From contig JAAZGN010000104.1 in the NCBI GenBank assembly GCA_012511185.1, positions 1 through 8,801 on the forward strand: 8,801 nucleotides of DNA, in the 5' to 3' direction. The DNA comes from Clostridiaceae bacterium. Lineage in GTDB: Bacteria; Bacillota; Clostridia; Saccharofermentanales; DTU023. A program made the translations under genes and the position numbers. Under the pieces are notes generated by a model that was not told the origin of the DNA, did no database searches, and saw only the letters and a program-made list of their open reading frames with translations. Positions within the stretch are counted from its first letter, which is position 1. Each line of letters begins with the position of its first letter. Positions 6,603 through 8,801 of the stretch are shown one piece after another.

Positions 6603-7499
6603 CTATTTTACATGAGGCCGGGCTGAAAACACGAGGACACGCTCGTGTCCGAGGTAATCCCGGACGCGGCCCTCCTCCTGCCAGCCTGCGTCATCAAAGG
6701 TCGACGCAATCAGACCGGCTTGCCCCGCGCCTGCCTCCAGAACCAGCAAGCCTCCTGCGGACAGGTGCTCCTGTCCCTCCACAGCCAGCCGGCGGTAAAA
6801 AGCAAGGCCGTCAGCACCGCCGTCAAGGGCCGTCACGGGCTCATACCGCGCGACTTCCGGCATCAGGGAGGCGATCTCCCCCGAAGGGATATAGGGAGGA
6901 TTGGCCAGAATGAGATCAAAGACTTCCTTCCCCCGTGGCCAGATATCAGCCTTGACAAGATGAAGAGCCTGGTCCGGCAGGATGACACCCGCGTTGTCGG
7001 CTGCAACCTCAAGGGCCTCTTGTGAGATATCGGCCAAGGTCAGGTCAAAGGCCTTGCCTTGTTCTTTCAGCTGTGCGCCCAGGCTGAGTCCGACGGCACC
7101 TGTTCCTGTAAAGGTGTCCAAAATCCTTACCGGTATCCCGGATGGGGCCCGATCGCAACAAAGTTCGAAAGCAGCTTCAACCAGGTGTTCCGTTTCCGGC
7201 CTGGGGATCAGGGTCGACCCGGTGACGCGGAAGGGCAGGCCACAGAACCAGGCCGTCCCCGCAATCTGCCCAAGCGGCATATGGCAAAGGCGGAGGGCGA
7301 GGGCACGCTCGAGTGACGCCAGGGTCTTTTCGTCCAAGGCCATTTGGGGATGCGAAAGCTGTTGCGCCAGCGGGATACCGGCAACCGCCTCAACCAGGGC
7401 CCTTGACTCCTCACGGGGTGACTCAAAGCCGGAAGCGGCCAACAAGTCCACCGCCCTCTCAAAAAAGAGGCAGAGGGTCGGCCGCCTACCAGTTGTCAT
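6603..7499 (-). CDS. prmC: Release factor glutamine methyltransferase PrmC (HemK)
   Basis: PrmC uses S-adenosylmethionine to N5-methylate the glutamine of the GGQ motif in release factors, raising termination efficiency. The 298-residue protein has an N-terminal helical substrate-binding domain (about 1-85), LIPRPETEHLV at 97-107, the AdoMet-binding loop ILDTFTGTGAVGLSL at 126-140, and the diagnostic NPPYIP at 200-205 that holds the target glutamine. ALDGGADGLAFYRRL follows at 224-238. The binding loop reads DTFTGTG where the family more often has DLGTGSG or DLCTGSG, a mild variation. The start overlaps the end of yqhQ by 14 nt, no clear ribosome binding site is visible, and an in-frame TGA not far upstream excludes a longer start, so translation is probably coupled to yqhQ. 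Its substrate RF1 is encoded 24 nt downstream. Confidence 0.96.
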   Translation of the reverse strand: MTTGRRPTLCLFFERAVDLLAASGFESPREESRALVEAVAGIPLAQQLSHPQMALDEKTLASLERALALRLCHMPLGQIAGTAWFCGLPFRVTGSTLIPRPETEHLVEAAFELCCDRAPSGIPVRILDTFTGTGAVGLSLGAQLKEQGKAFDLTLADISQEALEVAADNAGVILPDQALHLVKADIWPRGKEVFDLILANPPYIPSGEIASLMPEVARYEPVTALDGGADGLAFYRRLAVEGQEHLSAGGLLVLEAGAGQAGLIASTFDDAGWQEEGRVRDYLGHERVLVFSARPHVK

Positions 7500-8469
7500 C
7501 GTTGGGGTTATCGGGAATAACGGCCTTCATTGCCTCGATGGCGACTTCCATGATGGGATCATCCGGTTCCGCCGTTGTCAGGCGCTGCAGGGCCAGTCCC
7601 GGCTTTGACAGGGTCCGCGTCAGCCAATTGTCGCGCGATCCGGCAAAACGGATCAGTTCATAGGCCACGCCAGCGATCAGGGGCAGGAGGGCCAGTCGAA
7701 TCACAATATTGAGCCAGAGAGAGTAGCGGCCGACAATGGAAAAAGCCAGAATCGATACAAACATGACGAGAAAAAGAAAGGAGGTCCCGCAGCGCGGATG
7801 AAGGCGGCTTTGTTCCCTGACATTGGGAAGAGTAAGCGGCAGACCCGCTTCATAGCAGGCGATCGTTTTGTGCTCCGAACCGTGGTACATCCATACGCGC
7901 TTGATTTCGGATGAGCGTGAAGTCAGCCACAGGTAAAGGAGAAAGAGAAGTACCCGAACCAGACCCTCCAGGATGGACAGGGCGAAAACAGCCCCGCCCC
8001 GGGTAACCCCCAACCCGAAGCCGGTCAGCCGGCGGACCAGGTCGGTCAGAGCGCTGGGCAGCAGGATAAAAAGAGCGATGGAAAGACCCAGCGACAAAAA
8101 GAGGGTCAAGCCCATGACAAGATTGGGGTGGCGGTCGGCGAAACGGTCGAGCACAGAGGGCTCCCCTTCGGACTCCTCCTCTTCACCCATGGCGGCTTCG
8201 GCCGACAGCATAAGAGCGGAAATACCGGTTTTCATCTGGGTCACCAGACGCACCGGGCCGCGAAGCAAGGGCAGGTTGAACCGCGCCGACTTGGCCCCGC
8301 GCTCCTTGACGGTCACGCGGATCTCTCCACCAGGTTCACGAAGGGCGATGGCCTGTTTTTGGGGCCCAAGCATTAAAAGACCCTCGATCAGCGCCTGGCC
8401 GCCGATGGTCGTCCTCTTGCGGGAAGGATCCGCCCCGTCTTTTTCTTTGATCTGTCTTTTGTCTGCCAT
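7486..8469 (-). CDS. yqhQ: DUF1385 family membrane protein YqhQ
   Basis: The 327-residue protein matches the DUF1385/YqhQ family, annotated as a predicted metal-dependent enzyme; I do not know a firm biochemical role. Signatures are GGQALIEG at 23-30, YHGSEHKTIACYE at 195-207 and HPRCGTSF at 224-231. His196, His200, His224 and Cys227 are possible metal ligands; this is inference. Four hydrophobic segments at about 116-138, 158-182, 228-247 and 250-270 suggest an integral membrane protein with the conserved His/Cys motifs next to the membrane. An acidic stretch EEEES lies at 96-100. The first 22 residues are charged and not signal-like. The ATG lies 3 nt after the U-tract of the rpmE terminator and no ribosome binding site precedes it outside the hairpin. 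I found no in-frame alternative start before the conserved GGQA motif. The family is often found beside prmC and prfA in Clostridia. Confidence 0.93.
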   Translation of the reverse strand: MADKRQIKEKDGADPSRKRTTIGGQALIEGLLMLGPQKQAIALREPGGEIRVTVKERGAKSARFNLPLLRGPVRLVTQMKTGISALMLSAEAAMGEEEESEGEPSVLDRFADRHPNLVMGLTLFLSLGLSIALFILLPSALTDLVRRLTGFGLGVTRGGAVFALSILEGLVRVLLFLLYLWLTSRSSEIKRVWMYHGSEHKTIACYEAGLPLTLPNVREQSRLHPRCGTSFLFLVMFVSILAFSIVGRYSLWLNIVIRLALLPLIAGVAYELIRFAGSRDNWLTRTLSKPGLALQRLTTAEPDDPIMEVAIEAMKAVIPDNPNDDNW

Positions 8470-8472
8470 GTT

Positions 8473-8497
8473 AAAAAGGGGAGCTCTTCAGCTCCCC
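8473..8497 (-). terminator. Intrinsic terminator of rpmE, abutting the yqhQ start
   Basis: On the minus strand GGGGAGC (8497-8491) pairs with GCTCCCC (8484-8478). One more T-A pair closes a GAAG tetraloop, making an 8-bp stem, and five U residues follow (8477-8473). The structure begins 8 nt after the rpmE stop codon. Only AAC separates the U-tract from the yqhQ ATG, so the next operon either reads through it or has a promoter I cannot locate. Confidence 0.88.
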
Positions 8498-8505
8498 TGC
8501 ACGGT

Positions 8506-8709
8506 TTACTGTTGTTGTCCCATGCGTCTGCGGAATTTGTCGACCCTGCCGCCCGTATCAACGAGCTTCTGGCGACCCGTGTAGAAGGGATGACACTTGG
8601 AACAGATGTCTACATTGATCTGTTCCTTCACTGCCCCTGTCTCGAATGTTTCCCCACAGGCGCAACGCACGACCGCTTTTCCGTATTTGGGATGGATTCC
8701 GTCTTTCAT
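8506..8709 (-). CDS. rpmE: 50S ribosomal protein L31 (zinc-binding form)
   Basis: L31 sits at the central protuberance and helps bridge the 50S and 30S subunits. From ATG 8709 the protein has 67 residues starting MKDGIHPKY, the universal family start. A GTG 9 nt upstream is also in frame but lies inside the ribosome binding site GAGGTGAT (8714-8721), so I reject it. Cysteines Cys16 and Cys18 (CACG) and Cys36 and Cys39 ([10 protein letters not shown]) form the zinc-binding C+ type, distinct from the cysteine-free, zinc-starvation paralogue (YtiA/RpmE2). [10 protein letters not shown] near the end is conserved. A possible upstream gene ends 1 nt before the ATG, and a terminator begins 8 nt after the stop. 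Confidence 0.98.
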   Translation of the reverse strand: MKDGIHPKYGKAVVRCACGETFETGAVKEQINVDICSKCHPFYTGRQKLVDTGGRVDKFRRRMGQQQ

Positions 8710-8710
8710 C

Positions 8711-8800
8711 TTAATCACCTCTCATGGAAACCGCGCGGAGTGCCTTCTGCCCCCGTACGCGATCCCAGAAATAGTCGCTTTTAAGCCACTTGACGATTTT
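8711..8800 (-). CDS. Possible C-terminal end of an unidentified upstream gene
   Basis: On the minus strand one frame is open from the window edge for 29 codons and stops with TAA at 8713-8711, leaving one base before the rpmE ATG. The residues include [15 protein letters not shown] and end in SMRGD. I do not recognise the family, and it does not resemble the end of Rho, the usual neighbour of rpmE. The other two frames contain stops near rpmE and look less protein-like. In its favour is the tight spacing to rpmE; against it, 29 open codons can occur by chance in GC-rich DNA. I also see no convincing rpmE promoter in this stretch. Confidence 0.35.
   Translation of the reverse strand, partial: KIVKWLKSDYFWDRVRGQKALRAVSMRGD
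8714..8721 (-). promoter_or_regulatory. Ribosome binding site that fixes the rpmE start
   Basis: GAGGTGAT is an eight-base match to the complement of the 16S 3' end. Its GAGG core lies 8 nt before ATG 8709. The GTG inside it would otherwise be read as a start giving MIKMKDG, which no L31 homologue I know begins with. Confidence 0.85.
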
Positions 8801-8801
8801 A

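Noticed and set aside
8506..8718. L31 starting at GTG 8718
   Set aside because: The GTG is part of the GAGGTGAT ribosome binding site, and homologues begin at the M-K-x-x-I-H-P sequence starting at 8709.
1..8801. Mobile elements, CRISPR arrays, tRNA or rRNA genes, defence or biosynthetic systems
   Set aside because: I saw no transposase or integrase motif, no regularly spaced repeats and no cloverleaf. The window is fully occupied by housekeeping genes, so no novel system is claimed.

Overview
This is a gene-dense stretch of bacterial chromosome carrying housekeeping genes. Every gene I can support lies on the minus strand, so transcription runs from high to low coordinates. The organism looks like a moderately GC-rich anaerobic Firmicute of the Clostridia type. 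This is an inference from the DUF1385/prmC/prfA/Sua5/YwlE cluster, the rpsF-ssb-rpsR and rplI-dnaB clusters, strong GGAGG ribosome binding sites, TG-extended -10 promoters, and the cysteine-bearing (zinc) forms of both L31 and S18. I cannot name a genus.

Layout in the direction of transcription. (1) The right edge (8711-8800) may hold the tail of an unidentified gene, ending 1 nt before rpmE (L31). rpmE ends at a clear intrinsic terminator whose U-tract stops 3 nt before the next start codon. (2) The yqhQ (DUF1385 membrane protein) - prmC - prfA - Sua5/YwlE block follows. PrmC methylates the GGQ glutamine of release factor 1, the product of the next gene. The last gene is an in-frame fusion of a threonylcarbamoyl-AMP synthase (t6A tRNA modification) with a low-molecular-weight phosphatase whose active site has the arginine-phosphatase signature. 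(3) A 185-nt intergenic region holds a good sigma-A-type promoter, an inverted repeat over its -35 box and a structured leader that may mask the ribosome binding site. It precedes rpsF-ssb-rpsR, which ends at a perfect 10-bp-stem terminator. S6 here carries a 72-residue highly acidic tail. (4) A TG-extended -10 promoter starts a last operon, rplI-dnaB-tilS. Its genes overlap by 1 nt (TAATG) and 4 nt (ATGA), and tilS runs off the left edge.

As a whole the region serves translation (L31, S18, S6, L9, RF1 and its methylase, t6A and lysidine tRNA modification) and replication (DnaB helicase, SSB). I found no mobile element, CRISPR array, tRNA or rRNA gene, or defence system. The unusual points are the Sua5-YwlE fusion, the acidic S6 tail, the rpsF leader, the terminator abutting yqhQ, and tilS joined to rplI-dnaB. 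No intergenic stretch exceeds 300 bases.
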